Shown one piece after another: positions 8,052 to 17,668 of a stretch of DNA of 64,000 nucleotides. How positions within the stretch are numbered: position 1 is the stretch's first letter; each line of letters starts with the position of its first letter. The DNA is from Aeromicrobium terrae (GTDB lineage Bacteria > Actinomycetota > Actinomycetes > Propionibacteriales > Nocardioidaceae). Below the pieces are notes generated by a model. That model saw nothing but the letters and a program-made list of their open reading frames with translations. It was not told the DNA's origin and searched no databases. The DNA lies in the NCBI RefSeq assembly GCF_008039565.1, contig NZ_VDUX01000004.1, positions 310,001 through 374,000 on the forward strand, written 5' to 3'. The position numbers and the translations under genes were made by a program.

Positions 8052-8510
8052 ATGGAAGCACGCATGACCCACCCCGTCTTCGTCGTCCCCGCGGCGATGG
8101 AGGCCCTGCAGGCGTACAGCAAGGCCGCCCACGGCCTCGGCATCTCGAACGAGCTGATCGAGATGGTGCACCTCCGCGCCAGCCAGATCAACGGCTGCAG
8201 CGTGTGCGTCGGCATGCACTCCACCGCCCTGAAGAAGGAGGGCACCAGCGACGAGCGGCTGTTCTCGATCGCCGCGTGGCGCGAGACGCCGTACTTCACC
8301 GACGCCGAGCGCGCCGCGCTGGAGCTCACCGAGGTCGTGACCCGCATCGCCGACAAGGGGGACGCGGTGCCCGACGCGATCTGGGACGAGGCCGCCCGCC
8401 ACTTCGACGACGAGGGGCTGTCCGGCCTGCTGATCGCGATCACGTCGATCAACGTGTGGAACCGGCTGAACGCAGCCACCCACCAGATGGCCGGCGCCGA
8501 CTGGGCCTAG
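8052..8510 (+). CDS. carboxymuconolactone decarboxylase/AhpD-like peroxidase family protein
   Basis: This 152-residue protein has the AhpD-like core: a helical bundle with C49-S-V-C52 and His56 (GCSVCVGMH), the redox-active CxxC-x3-H motif of peroxidase-like members. It is therefore more likely a thiol-dependent peroxide-reducing protein than a true decarboxylase. The ATG at 8052 is selected because AGGAG lies 8 bases upstream; an ATG at 8034 lacks a good site. It faces away from the ECF41 sigma gene, which normally controls this partner. It ends tail to tail with hsaB, overlapping by four bases. Confidence 0.88.
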   Translation: MEARMTHPVFVVPAAMEALQAYSKAAHGLGISNELIEMVHLRASQINGCSVCVGMHSTALKKEGTSDERLFSIAAWRETPYFTDAERAALELTEVVTRIADKGDAVPDAIWDEAARHFDDEGLSGLLIAITSINVWNRLNAATHQMAGADWA

Positions 8511-9127
8511 GTGGCCGTCCGGTAGGTCCCGCGGTGGAACAGCAGCGGGTCGGACGCGTCGCCCTCCCCGAGGTCGTCGACCCTGCCGATCACCAGGTAG
8601 TGGTCGCCGGCCTCGTGGACGGCGTGCACGGAGCAGTCGACCCAGCCGACGACACCGTCGAGACGCGGCATCCCGTTGCCGGTCCGGTTCCAGGAGACGT
8701 CGGCGAACTTGTCCTCGGCCAGCGACGCGAACCGGTTGGAGAGCTCGGACTGCTCGGCGGCGAGGAAGTTCACGCAGAACCGGCGTGAGAGCCGGATGGC
8801 GGCGAAGGCGCGAGACGTCTTCATCGGCAGGAACGCGACGAGCGGCGGGTCGAGCGAGACGCTGGTGAACGACTGGCAGGTCATGCCGACCGGGGTGTCG
8901 CCCTGCATCGTGGTGACCACGGTGACGCCGCTGGCGTAGCGGCCGAGGACGTCGCGGAACTTCATCGCGGCGGCGCGCGCGGCCTCGCCGTCGATCTCGG
9001 CGACCTCGCCGGGACGCCAGGCGAACACCTCACGGTGGCCGCCGAGGTAGGAGTCGATCAGCTCACGCGGCGGCCAGGTGGCCGCGGCGTCCGGGCTCAT
9101 GCCCTCCGGGACTGTCCTCTCCCCCAT
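8507..9127 (-). CDS. hsaB: flavin reductase subunit of 3-HSA hydroxylase
   Basis: This is a FMN reductase-fold protein of about 206 residues that supplies reduced flavin to HsaA for C4-hydroxylation of the phenolic seco-steroid 3-HSA. Family features are RYASGVTVVTT, GMTCQSFTSVSLDPPL, SRRFCVNFLA and the terminal LLFHRGTYR. The start is uncertain: GTG at 9136 overlaps the hsaC stop, ATG at 9127 is used here, and ATG at 9100 has GGAGGG too close to it. It ends right after the conserved FHRG strand, lacking the C-terminal tail of the M. tuberculosis protein. It is the last gene of hsaA-D-C-B, in the same order as Rv3570c-Rv3567c. Confidence 0.92.
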   Translation of the reverse strand: MGERTVPEGMSPDAAATWPPRELIDSYLGGHREVFAWRPGEVAEIDGEAARAAAMKFRDVLGRYASGVTVVTTMQGDTPVGMTCQSFTSVSLDPPLVAFLPMKTSRAFAAIRLSRRFCVNFLAAEQSELSNRFASLAEDKFADVSWNRTGNGMPRLDGVVGWVDCSVHAVHEAGDHYLVIGRVDDLGEGDASDPLLFHRGTYRTAT

Positions 9128-9135
9128 CTCGACCA

Positions 9136-10915
<1,780 letters not shown>

Positions 10916-10916
<1 letters not shown>

Positions 10917-12082
10917 CAGTACATCCCCGGGTCGACCTTGTGTCCGAACTCGTGCATGCCGTACATCTGCAGCGCACGCTCCGGGTCGTTGGCCGCGTGC
11001 ACGCGACCGGCGTGGGCGTCGCGCCAGGCGCGCTGGAGGTACGTGCCGTTGGCGAGCGCTCGGCCGCCGGACGCCTCGAAGAGGTCGTCGATGGCGTCGA
11101 TGGCGCGCTGCGTGCCGAGCACCTGGTCTCGGCGGACCTTGAGGCGCAGCGACAGCGGGATCTTCTCGCCCTTGGCGACGAGCGCCTGCTCCTCGCGGAT
11201 GTTCTGCATGGTCAGCGCCCAGGCGGCGTCGATCTCGCTCGACGCGCGGGCGATGCGGACGGCCGCGAACGGGTCGGAGGACGCCTTCTCACCGGCGTAC
11301 GCCGCGCGGACGCGGGCCTGCTGCATCTCGACGTGCTCGGCGTACGCACCACGGGCCATGCCGATGATCGGCGTGCTGATCGTGGTGGTGAACAGCGAGT
11401 GGAACGGGAGCTTGTAGAGGTCGCCCGGGTTCTGCTCCTGGCCGGGGCCGAAGCAGCGGCCGGTGTCGCCCATCGAGAGGGTGAACTCCTCGGGGACGAA
11501 CGTCTCGGCGACGACGATGTCGTTGGAGCCGGTTCCGGCGAGGCCGACGACGTTCCAGACGTCGACGATCTCGTACTTCTCGCGGGGGACCATGAAGGTC
11601 CGGAAGTCGACGACCTGGCCCTCCTCGTTGAACACGAGGCCGCCGAGCAGGACCCAGGTGGCGTGGGCGGAGCCGGAGGAGAAGCTCCAGCGGCCCTCGA
11701 GCGTGAAGCCGCCCTCGGTGATGGTGGCCTTGCCGGTGGGGGCGTACGACGAGCTCAGGCGGGTCGAGGTGTCCTCGCCCCAGACGGCCTGCTGCGCGTC
11801 GTCGTGGAACAGGGCGACCTGCCACGGGTGCACGCCGAGGACCGACGAGATCCAGCCGGTGGAGCCGCACGCGCCGGCGATCATGCTGACCGCGGTGTAG
11901 AAGTCGATGGGGTCGGACTCGAGCCCGTCGAAGCGCTTCGGCTGGAGCATGCGGAAGAACCCGGTGTCCTCCAGCTCCTTGACCGACGCGTCGGGCACCT
12001 GCCGCAGGCGCTCGGTCTCGTCCGCGCGCTCGCGGAGGGTGGGCAGGAGGTCTCGGATGCCGTCCAGAACTGCTTGGCTCAT
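10916..12082 (-). CDS. hsaA: 3-HSA 4-hydroxylase, oxygenase subunit
   Basis: The 388-residue protein belongs to the acyl-CoA dehydrogenase-fold flavin monooxygenases (group D) and hydroxylates 3-HSA using reduced flavin from HsaB. It has ELEDTGFFRMLQPKRFDG, GACGSTGWISSV, WSFSSGS and the final HEFGHKVDPGMY, all typical of HsaA. The ATG at 12082 has no ribosome binding site, but TAGTAT lies exactly seven bases before it, so the mRNA is probably leaderless. A near-perfect KstR operator overlaps that -10 box. An open frame upstream to 12196 crosses the operator and is not coding. Confidence 0.95.
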
Positions 12083-12091
12083 GGAGCCAAT

Positions 12092-12109
12092 ACTAGAACA
12101 CGTTCTAGT
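12092..12109. promoter_or_regulatory. KstR operator of the hsaADCB promoter
   Basis: ACTAGAAC and GTTCTAGT surround a two-base centre, and the core at 12094-12107 fits the mycobacterial KstR consensus TnnAACnnGTTnnA. It overlaps the hsaA -10 box (TAGTAT read on the minus strand, bases 12090-12095), so KstR binding would block polymerase directly. The divergent gene at 12162 may also respond. Confidence 0.88.
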
Positions 12110-12161
12110 GGGAAGTCCATCGCAGCGGTTGCCGCTCCGCCGCTCCGGGTACGAGGCAGAG

Positions 12162-12878
12162 ATGACCTTCACCGAGCGAGCCGCTTCTGTCGTCAAGGCC
12201 GGGTTCGGCGCGGCCTCTCACCTGCGCTCCGCGCGCATCTTCCACCCGGACGGAGCGCTGTTCACCGGCACGCTCCGGCTGAGCGACGCCGCGTCGCCCG
12301 CGGCCGCCGCCCTGGGCGCACCCGGGTCGTGGCCGGTCACCGTCCGGGCGTCGAAGGCGCTCGGGACCCCGGGCGAGTGGGCGGACATCCACGGCATCGC
12401 CGTGCGCGTGAACCATGACGTCGGGCTGGTGGACCTGCTGTTCGCGACGGTCGGCAGCAGGGTGCCGTTCGTCCTTGCACCGTCGCGGGGCTGGGGCACC
12501 CAGCCGTACAGCACGCTGCTGCCGTACCAGACCGACAAGCACCACGTCGTGCTGCGCCTCGACGCCGCGGAGCCAGACCGCGCCACCGCCGGCGACCTTG
12601 ACTCGATCCGCAGCGCGGTCGCGACCGGTCCCCTGCTGTTCGTGGTGTCCGAGCGGACGATCCTCGGATCGTGGCGCCCGATCGGACAGCTCGCCCTGGA
12701 GGAGCGGACCGAGGCGCAAGTCGCGTTCGACCCGGTGGTCAACCAGCACCCGCGCCTCGCCTACCCCGACGCGCTCGCCCGCTTCCGCTCGTGGGCGTAC
12801 TCCGGCTCGCGCCAGGGTCGGGACGCGGACACCGGGGACGTCGTGACTACCGCCGGACGCGATAGCGGAGGTGCGTGA
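12162..12878 (+). CDS. conserved hypothetical protein, possibly catalase-superfamily-like
   Basis: I do not firmly recognise this 238-residue protein. It has ARIFHPDGALFTGTL near residue 25, TVRASKALGTPGEWADIHG in the middle and SRGWGTQPYSTLLPY after it. The HPDG and WADIHG stretches recall divergent catalase-like heme proteins, but no convincing heme Tyr motif was found. The ATG at 12162 follows GAGGCAGAG. It is divergent from hsaA with the KstR operator 53 bases upstream, so steroid control is possible. Its last 32 bases overlap the convergent reductase gene. Confidence 0.55.
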   Translation: MTFTERAASVVKAGFGAASHLRSARIFHPDGALFTGTLRLSDAASPAAAALGAPGSWPVTVRASKALGTPGEWADIHGIAVRVNHDVGLVDLLFATVGSRVPFVLAPSRGWGTQPYSTLLPYQTDKHHVVLRLDAAEPDRATAGDLDSIRSAVATGPLLFVVSERTILGSWRPIGQLALEERTEAQVAFDPVVNQHPRLAYPDALARFRSWAYSGSRQGRDADTGDVVTTAGRDSGGA

Positions 12879-13407
12879 CGCCCTCGCCCTCGAGCACGCG
12901 GACGAGCTCGAGATGCCGCTGGTCGACGCCCTCGAAGAGCGGACGGCCTCCGCCGAGCAGGATGGGCACGAGGTGGATCTGCAGCTCGTCGAGCACGCCG
13001 GCGGCGATCGCGCGCTGGGTGACTGCCGCGCCGTGGACCAGGACGTCCTGGTCACCGGCCGCCTCCCTCGCCGCCGCGAACGCCTCCTCGACGTCGTTGC
13101 CGTAGTGGACGAGCGGCCAGTTGGCCGTCCAGTCCGGGCGGGGCCGACGGCTGAGGATGTGCATCGGGACGCCGTCGTGGTGGTCGCCGCCCCAGCCCTC
13201 GGCCGGCTCGAACGTGCCGCGGCCGGCGACGATCGCGCCGGTGGCCATGAACTCGTCGATGACCTGCTGGTTCACCGGCCCGGGCTGCTCGGCCAGCACC
13301 CAGTCGTGCAGGGCGTCGCCGCCGTCGCCGAGGCCGTTGTCGTCGGTCTCGTTCGGTCCGGCGACGTAGCCGTCGAGCGACATCGACATGTAGAGAACAG
13401 TTGCCAT
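12847..13407 (-). CDS. dihydrofolate reductase family protein (RibD C-terminal type)
   Basis: This 186-residue protein starts MATVLYMSMSLDGYVAGP, the signature of RibD-C/DHFR-like reductases, and contains GAIVAGRGTFE and a C-terminal ELQIHLVPILLGGGRPLFEG strand. These proteins bind NADPH; most close members have no assigned substrate, so a true folate role is not implied. GGAGAG lies just before the ATG at 13407. It follows the FAD oxidoreductase gene by 13 bases on the same strand and is probably in its operon. Confidence 0.85.
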   Translation of the reverse strand: MATVLYMSMSLDGYVAGPNETDDNGLGDGGDALHDWVLAEQPGPVNQQVIDEFMATGAIVAGRGTFEPAEGWGGDHHDGVPMHILSRRPRPDWTANWPLVHYGNDVEEAFAAAREAAGDQDVLVHGAAVTQRAIAAGVLDELQIHLVPILLGGGRPLFEGVDQRHLELVRVLEGEGVTHLRYRVRR

Positions 13408-13420
13408 GGTGGCTCTCCTG

Positions 13421-14746
13421 TCACGCGCTGGGCGCGATGTTCTGGTTGAGGTGGAAGAGGTTGTCCGGGTCCCACGCGTCCTTGAGCGCGGTGAGGCGGG
13501 CGAGCTTCTCCGGGCTGTAGGCGCGACGGACGCCGGCGACGCCCTCGTCGGTGAGTGAGTTGACGTAGACGCCGTTCGCGAACGGCTCCATCGCGGCGCC
13601 GTACCGGCGGGCGACCTGCAGGCGCCACTCGTCCTCGGCCGGGTCGGTCCAGCGCGTGGCGCTGACGAACTCGAAGACCGTGTCGCGGCCGCTGAACGCC
13701 GTCGCGTCGTCGGGCACGTCGGCGATGGCACCGCCATAGGCCTGGAAGCTGGCGTACGGGAGCTCGCCGGTGCCGTCGGGCGAGCCGCGCAGGATGAACG
13801 CCTCGATCGCGTCGTCGGAGAGCTCGGCGAGGAAGTGGCCCTTCCAGTACCGGCGGTGGTGCGGCGCCTCGAGGTCGTAGTCGTCCATCTGCTGCAGCTC
13901 GAGGTACGAGCGCTCGATGATCTGCTCGCCGGACGGGCGGAGATCGCGCAGTGCCTCGGTCAGCTCGACCATGCCGGTGGGGTCGCCGACCCAGACGAAG
14001 CCGAGGTCCACGTGCAGACCGTCGCCGACGTCGCCGACCCAGGCCGTGAGCGTGCACTGCCGCGGCGCGGTGGCCGCCAGCTCGCGCCAGCCGCGCATCG
14101 CCTCGGCGGCGGAGTCGACCGGGAAGGTGAAGATCGCTTGGGTGGTCCGGCCGGTGACCTCGTGCAGCCGGAACTCGAAGTCGGTGACGACGCCGAAGTT
14201 GCCGCCACCACCGCGGAGCCCCCAGAACAGGTCCGGGTTCTCGTCGGCGCTCGCACGGACCTGGCGGCCGTCGGCGGTGACCACCTCGAAGGAGACGACG
14301 TTGTCGCACGTCAGCCCGTGCTGTCGGGCCAGCCAGCCCATGCCGCCGCCGAGCGTCAGCCCGCCGACGCCGGTGTGCGAGACGTTGCCGGCGGTGGTGC
14401 CGAGGCCGAGCGGGAGGCTCGCCCGGTCGAGCGCGCCGAGCAGCGCGCCGCCCTGGACGCGAGCCCGCCGGGCCTCCGGGTCGACGGTGACCCGGTCCAT
14501 CGGGCGGAGGTCGATCACGAGCCCGCCGTCGGCGATGCCGTGCCCGACGACGCTGTGGCCGCCGCACCGCACCGACACCTCGAGGTCGTTCTCGCGCGCG
14601 TGACGGATCGCGGTCGCGACGTCGTCCGGCGTGCTGCACCGGACGATCAGCGCGGGCCGGCGATCCACCATCGCGTTCCACACCTGGCGGGTGCGGTCGT
14701 ACTCCGGGGAGTCCGGGGTGACGACCTCGCCCCCGAGGTCCGTCAC
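13421..14746 (-). CDS. FAD-binding oxidoreductase of the berberine-bridge/PCMH type
   Basis: The 441-residue enzyme has an N-terminal PCMH FAD-binding domain (VRCGGHSVVGHG, with the His commonly attached covalently to FAD; then GGLTLGGGMGWL and LRGGGGNFGVV) and a C-terminal BBE segment ending NLFHLNQNIAP. Such flavoproteins oxidise alcohols, sugars or alkaloid-like compounds with O2. It overlaps the small membrane protein gene upstream by four bases and is followed by the DHFR-like gene, giving a three-gene operon facing a TetR gene. Substrate unknown. Confidence 0.87.
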   Translation of the reverse strand: MTDLGGEVVTPDSPEYDRTRQVWNAMVDRRPALIVRCSTPDDVATAIRHARENDLEVSVRCGGHSVVGHGIADGGLVIDLRPMDRVTVDPEARRARVQGGALLGALDRASLPLGLGTTAGNVSHTGVGGLTLGGGMGWLARQHGLTCDNVVSFEVVTADGRQVRASADENPDLFWGLRGGGGNFGVVTDFEFRLHEVTGRTTQAIFTFPVDSAAEAMRGWRELAATAPRQCTLTAWVGDVGDGLHVDLGFVWVGDPTGMVELTEALRDLRPSGEQIIERSYLELQQMDDYDLEAPHHRRYWKGHFLAELSDDAIEAFILRGSPDGTGELPYASFQAYGGAIADVPDDATAFSGRDTVFEFVSATRWTDPAEDEWRLQVARRYGAAMEPFANGVYVNSLTDEGVAGVRRAYSPEKLARLTALKDAWDPDNLFHLNQNIAPSA

Positions 14747-15156
14747 GCGACGGCCTCGGCGACGGGGGCGACGTGGTGGTCGTGGCCGCCGGAGTAGTCC
14801 TGGCGGCGGTAGAGCATCACGGCGAGCATGGTGACCAGCATCAACGTGTGGCCGCCCATCATCAAGGTCCCCGCGGAGATCCAGTCGGCAGCCAGCGGCG
14901 CCAGGAGGACGACGAACGGCGCGACCATCGCGACCGACATCTCCACGATCATCTGCCGCGGGTGCCCGCGGAACGCCATCCAGCCGGCCATGCCGATCGT
15001 CATGTCGGCCGCCATCACCAGTGTGTGGACCACGTCGTGGTCGTGGATGCCCGGCCAGACGACCATCCAGATCCCGCCGAGGATTCCCATGCCGGCGAAC
15101 ATCGCGAGCACCATCTCGACGTAGTGCCCGATGAACTTCAGAGTGCTGCGATTCAT
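14743..15156 (-). CDS. small four-helix membrane protein, unknown function
   Basis: The 137-residue protein has four hydrophobic segments (about residues 10-33, 43-62, 70-91 and 98-115) and a His-rich, polar C-terminus (GGHDHHVAPV). The His pairs in loops (HDHD, GGHTLML) could bind metal, but no family could be named. It is the first gene of a three-gene operon with the FAD oxidoreductase and the DHFR-like protein. The ATG at 15156 follows AAAAGGAC. A palindrome lies directly upstream, between it and the TetR gene. Confidence 0.7.
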   Translation of the reverse strand: MNRSTLKFIGHYVEMVLAMFAGMGILGGIWMVVWPGIHDHDVVHTLVMAADMTIGMAGWMAFRGHPRQMIVEMSVAMVAPFVVLLAPLAADWISAGTLMMGGHTLMLVTMLAVMLYRRQDYSGGHDHHVAPVAEAVA

Positions 15157-15169
15157 GTGTGTGTCCTTT

Positions 15170-15199
15170 TCACTAATGCGAAGTATCTCGCGTCAGTGA
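15170..15199. promoter_or_regulatory. operator between membrane-protein operon and TetR gene
   Basis: TCACTAATGCGA and TCGCGTCAGTGA form an inverted repeat matching at 10 of 12 positions around a 6-base centre. It lies 13 bases before the membrane-protein start. Further right, AGTTTTCGC occurs twice (15229 and 15243), 14 bases apart, directly before the TetR start. Both are candidate binding sites for that repressor. Confidence 0.55.
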
Positions 15200-15251
15200 C
15201 GCTACGCCGGGTCGAGCGTTAATGCAAGAGTTTTCGCGTTATAGTTTTCGC

Positions 15252-15830
15252 ATGGACAGCGGACGACCGATGCAGAGGCCCGGCGGCCGCTCCGCGCGGG
15301 TCCGCGCTGACGTCCACGCCGCGGCACTCGACCTGCTGCAGAAGCACCAGTGGGAGGAGCTCAGCGTCCCGATGGTCGCCGAGGCGTCGGGCGTGCACCA
15401 GGCCACGATCTACCGGCGCTGGGGCACGATGTCGGGGCTGCTGAACGACGTGGTGAGCGAGTGGTCGGCCACTGACGCCGCGCTGCCCGACATCGGCTCG
15501 CTCCGCGACGACCTGCTCGCCTACGCCGCCGCCGTCGCGAAACCGCTGCAGGAGCAGATGGTGCCGCTGATCCTGCGTGCCGTCGTGATGGAGATCCGGC
15601 CCGGCGAGAAGCGTCAGCCGTCGGCGTCGTTCCTCGAGCGGGAGCAGCAGCTGCAGGAGATGCTCGACCGCGCCGAGGCCCGCGGCGAGGCCGTGCCCAC
15701 GCTCGCCGAGCTGCTCGAGATCGTCGTGGCGCCGCTGTACTTCCACGCCCTGTTCAGCGAGCCACTGCCGGTCAAGGAGTCGGCGCGTCTGGTGGACCGG
15801 CTCCTCGACGTCGTCGCGCAGCGCGCCTAA
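15252..15830 (+). CDS. TetR family transcriptional regulator
   Basis: This 192-residue repressor has an N-terminal HTH (VPMVAEASGVHQATIYRRWGTMSGLLNDVV) followed by a helical ligand-binding domain whose C-terminal half resembles the TetR_C_16-like group. The ATG at 15252 is used; no strong ribosome binding site is visible. It is divergent from the membrane protein/FAD oxidoreductase/DHFR-like operon, the expected target through the palindrome between them. It overlaps the MerR gene tail to tail by four bases. Confidence 0.88.
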   Translation: MDSGRPMQRPGGRSARVRADVHAAALDLLQKHQWEELSVPMVAEASGVHQATIYRRWGTMSGLLNDVVSEWSATDAALPDIGSLRDDLLAYAAAVAKPLQEQMVPLILRAVVMEIRPGEKRQPSASFLEREQQLQEMLDRAEARGEAVPTLAELLEIVVAPLYFHALFSEPLPVKESARLVDRLLDVVAQRA

Positions 15831-16243
15831 GAGGTCGGGGCCCAGAGCCGGTCGGCGTCGCCGGCGGCGACAGCACCGCGGTAGACGTCGACTTTGTGGT
15901 CGATCATCGCCAGGCTCTCCTGGATCTCGGCCAGCCTGGCGCGCACGTCGTCCCGGTGTGCCTCGAGGAGGGCGAGGCGCTCGCTCTCATTCCCGGGCCC
16001 GGCGGCGACGAGGTCCGCGTAGCGCTTGATCGTCCGGACAGGCATCCCGGTGGCCCGCAGCTTGGTGCAGATGGTGATCCACTTCAGGTCGAGCTCGCGG
16101 TAGCGGCGACTTCCCCCGGGCGTGCGGTCGACCGGCGTGACGACGAGGCCGGCACGCTCGTAGTAGCGCAGCGTGTGGACGCTGACGCCGCTCAGTCGGG
16201 CGGCCTCGGCGATGCTGACGCCGTCGCGCTTGACTTCGAGCAC
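15827..16243 (-). CDS. MerR family transcriptional regulator
   Basis: The 138-residue protein has the MerR HTH with SIAEAARLSGVSVHTLRYYE at residues 10-29, then the wing and a long coiled-coil dimerisation helix. There is no metal-binding Cys cluster, so it is likely a drug- or ligand-sensing member rather than a metal sensor. It is divergent from a 14-helix MFS efflux pump with only 24 bases between the start codons, the usual arrangement for activation of the pump. Confidence 0.88.
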   Translation of the reverse strand: MLEVKRDGVSIAEAARLSGVSVHTLRYYERAGLVVTPVDRTPGGSRRYRELDLKWITICTKLRATGMPVRTIKRYADLVAAGPGNESERLALLEAHRDDVRARLAEIQESLAMIDHKVDVYRGAVAAGDADRLWAPTS

Positions 16244-16260
16244 GCTCTAGATCTTAGCGT
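16242..16260. promoter_or_regulatory. possible MerR operator in the MerR/MFS intergenic region
   Basis: ACGCT and AGCGT flank a 9-base centre in the divergent start region. On the plus strand TTGACT at 16230 and TTAGCG around 16255 have a spacer of about 18-19 bases, the stretched spacing MerR proteins act on. TAGCGT also lies seven bases before the MFS ATG. Confidence 0.4.
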
Positions 16261-16267
16261 CGAGGGC

Positions 16268-17668
16268 ATGAGCATCAGGGCCGTGGACCGCACCGTCGAC
16301 CTCGACCGATGGGCACGGGTCGGGGTCCTTGCCACCTGCTGCGCCAGCATGATCCTGGTGGTGATGGACCTGTCCATCGTGAACGTCGCGCTGCCGTCGA
16401 TCCGCCACGACCTGGACGCGTCGGTGTCCGGCCTCGCGTGGACCGTGGACGCCTACACACTCGTCCTGGCCAGCTTCCTGCTGCTGGCCGGCTCCACGGC
16501 TGACCGCGTCGGACGCCGCCGCGTGTTCCGGGTCGGGCTGACGGTGTTCGGGCTCGGCTCGCTCGCTTGCGCCCTGGCGCCCGGGATCGGCTGGCTGGTC
16601 ACCGCACGGGCGATGCAGGCGGTCGGCGGGTCGATGCTCAACCCGGTGGCGCTGGCGATCATCGCCACCACGTTCACCGAGCGGCGGGAGCGGGCACGTG
16701 CCATCGGCGTGTTCGGCGCCATGTCGGGACTGGGGTTGGCGCTGGGCCCGATCGTGGGCGGGGTGCTGGTCGATGCGGTCGGCTGGCGCGCTGTCTTCGC
16801 GATCAACCTGCCGGTCGTGGTGGCTGCCCTCACGGCTACGAGGTTGTTCGTGCCGGAGTCGCGCGCGGAACGGGCCCGCCGCTTCGACCTCGTCGGTCAG
16901 GTGCTCGTGACCACCACGCTCGCGAGCGTCGTCTACGCCACGCTCGAGGCCGGGACCTCCGGGTGGGGGTCGACCGTCGTGCTCGGCCTGCTCGCCCTGG
17001 CGGCAGCGTGCGTTCTCGGACTCGTGGCGTACGAACAAGGGCGTGCCGACCCGCTCCTCGAGCTGCGCCTGTTCCGCAGCCTGCCGTTCTCCTCGGCGAT
17101 CCTCATGGCCGTCCTCGCGACCTGCGGGTTCGGTGCCTTCCTGTTCGTCTCGACGCTGTACCTGCAGGAGGTCCGCGACCTGTCCGCCATGCACGCCGGC
17201 CTCTCGCTGCTCCCGGTGGGCGGCCTGGTCGCGCTGCTCTCCCCGGTCGCCGGCCGACTGGTCGCGGCACGCGGCCCGCGGCCGCCCCTGGTGGTCGCCG
17301 GGTCTGCGCTGGCCCTCGGGGGCCTGGCGTCGCTCGGGCTGCGTTCCGGGACATCAATGCTCGTCGTGCTGGCCGTGTTCGCGCTGTTCGGCGTCTTCCA
17401 GGGCACCATCAACCTGCCGATCACGACCACCGCGGTGGCGGGCATGCCGCCGTCGATGACCGGCACTGCCGCGTCGCTCGCCTCGACGGGCCGACAGGTC
17501 GGCATCAGCCTGGGCGTCGCGGTCGCGGGCTCGATCGTCGGCGCGAGCCGGGGCAGATCATTCACCGACACCACCCAGGCCGTCTGGTGGATGGTGCTCT
17601 GCCTCGGGACCGTGATCGTCGTGCTCGGCGTGCTGAGCACCCGCGCAGACCGGCGCAGATTCAGCTAG
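16268..17668 (+). CDS. MFS drug efflux transporter, DHA2 (EmrB/QacA) type
   Basis: The 466-residue membrane protein has about 14 hydrophobic segments, with motif A near the start (ADRVGRRRVFRVGL), the DHA2 motif VVMDLSIVNVALPSI in helix 1 and motif C-like GLGLALGPIVGGVLV in helix 5. Such pumps export hydrophobic compounds by proton antiport. The ATG at 16268 is preceded by TAGCGT at a 7-base spacing and is probably leaderless. Divergent from merR; it overlaps the MocR gene tail to tail by four bases. Confidence 0.9.
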   Translation: MSIRAVDRTVDLDRWARVGVLATCCASMILVVMDLSIVNVALPSIRHDLDASVSGLAWTVDAYTLVLASFLLLAGSTADRVGRRRVFRVGLTVFGLGSLACALAPGIGWLVTARAMQAVGGSMLNPVALAIIATTFTERRERARAIGVFGAMSGLGLALGPIVGGVLVDAVGWRAVFAINLPVVVAALTATRLFVPESRAERARRFDLVGQVLVTTTLASVVYATLEAGTSGWGSTVVLGLLALAAACVLGLVAYEQGRADPLLELRLFRSLPFSSAILMAVLATCGFGAFLFVSTLYLQEVRDLSAMHAGLSLLPVGGLVALLSPVAGRLVAARGPRPPLVVAGSALALGGLASLGLRSGTSMLVVLAVFALFGVFQGTINLPITTTAVAGMPPSMTGTAASLASTGRQVGISLGVAVAGSIVGASRGRSFTDTTQAVWWMVLCLGTVIVVLGVLSTRADRRRFS

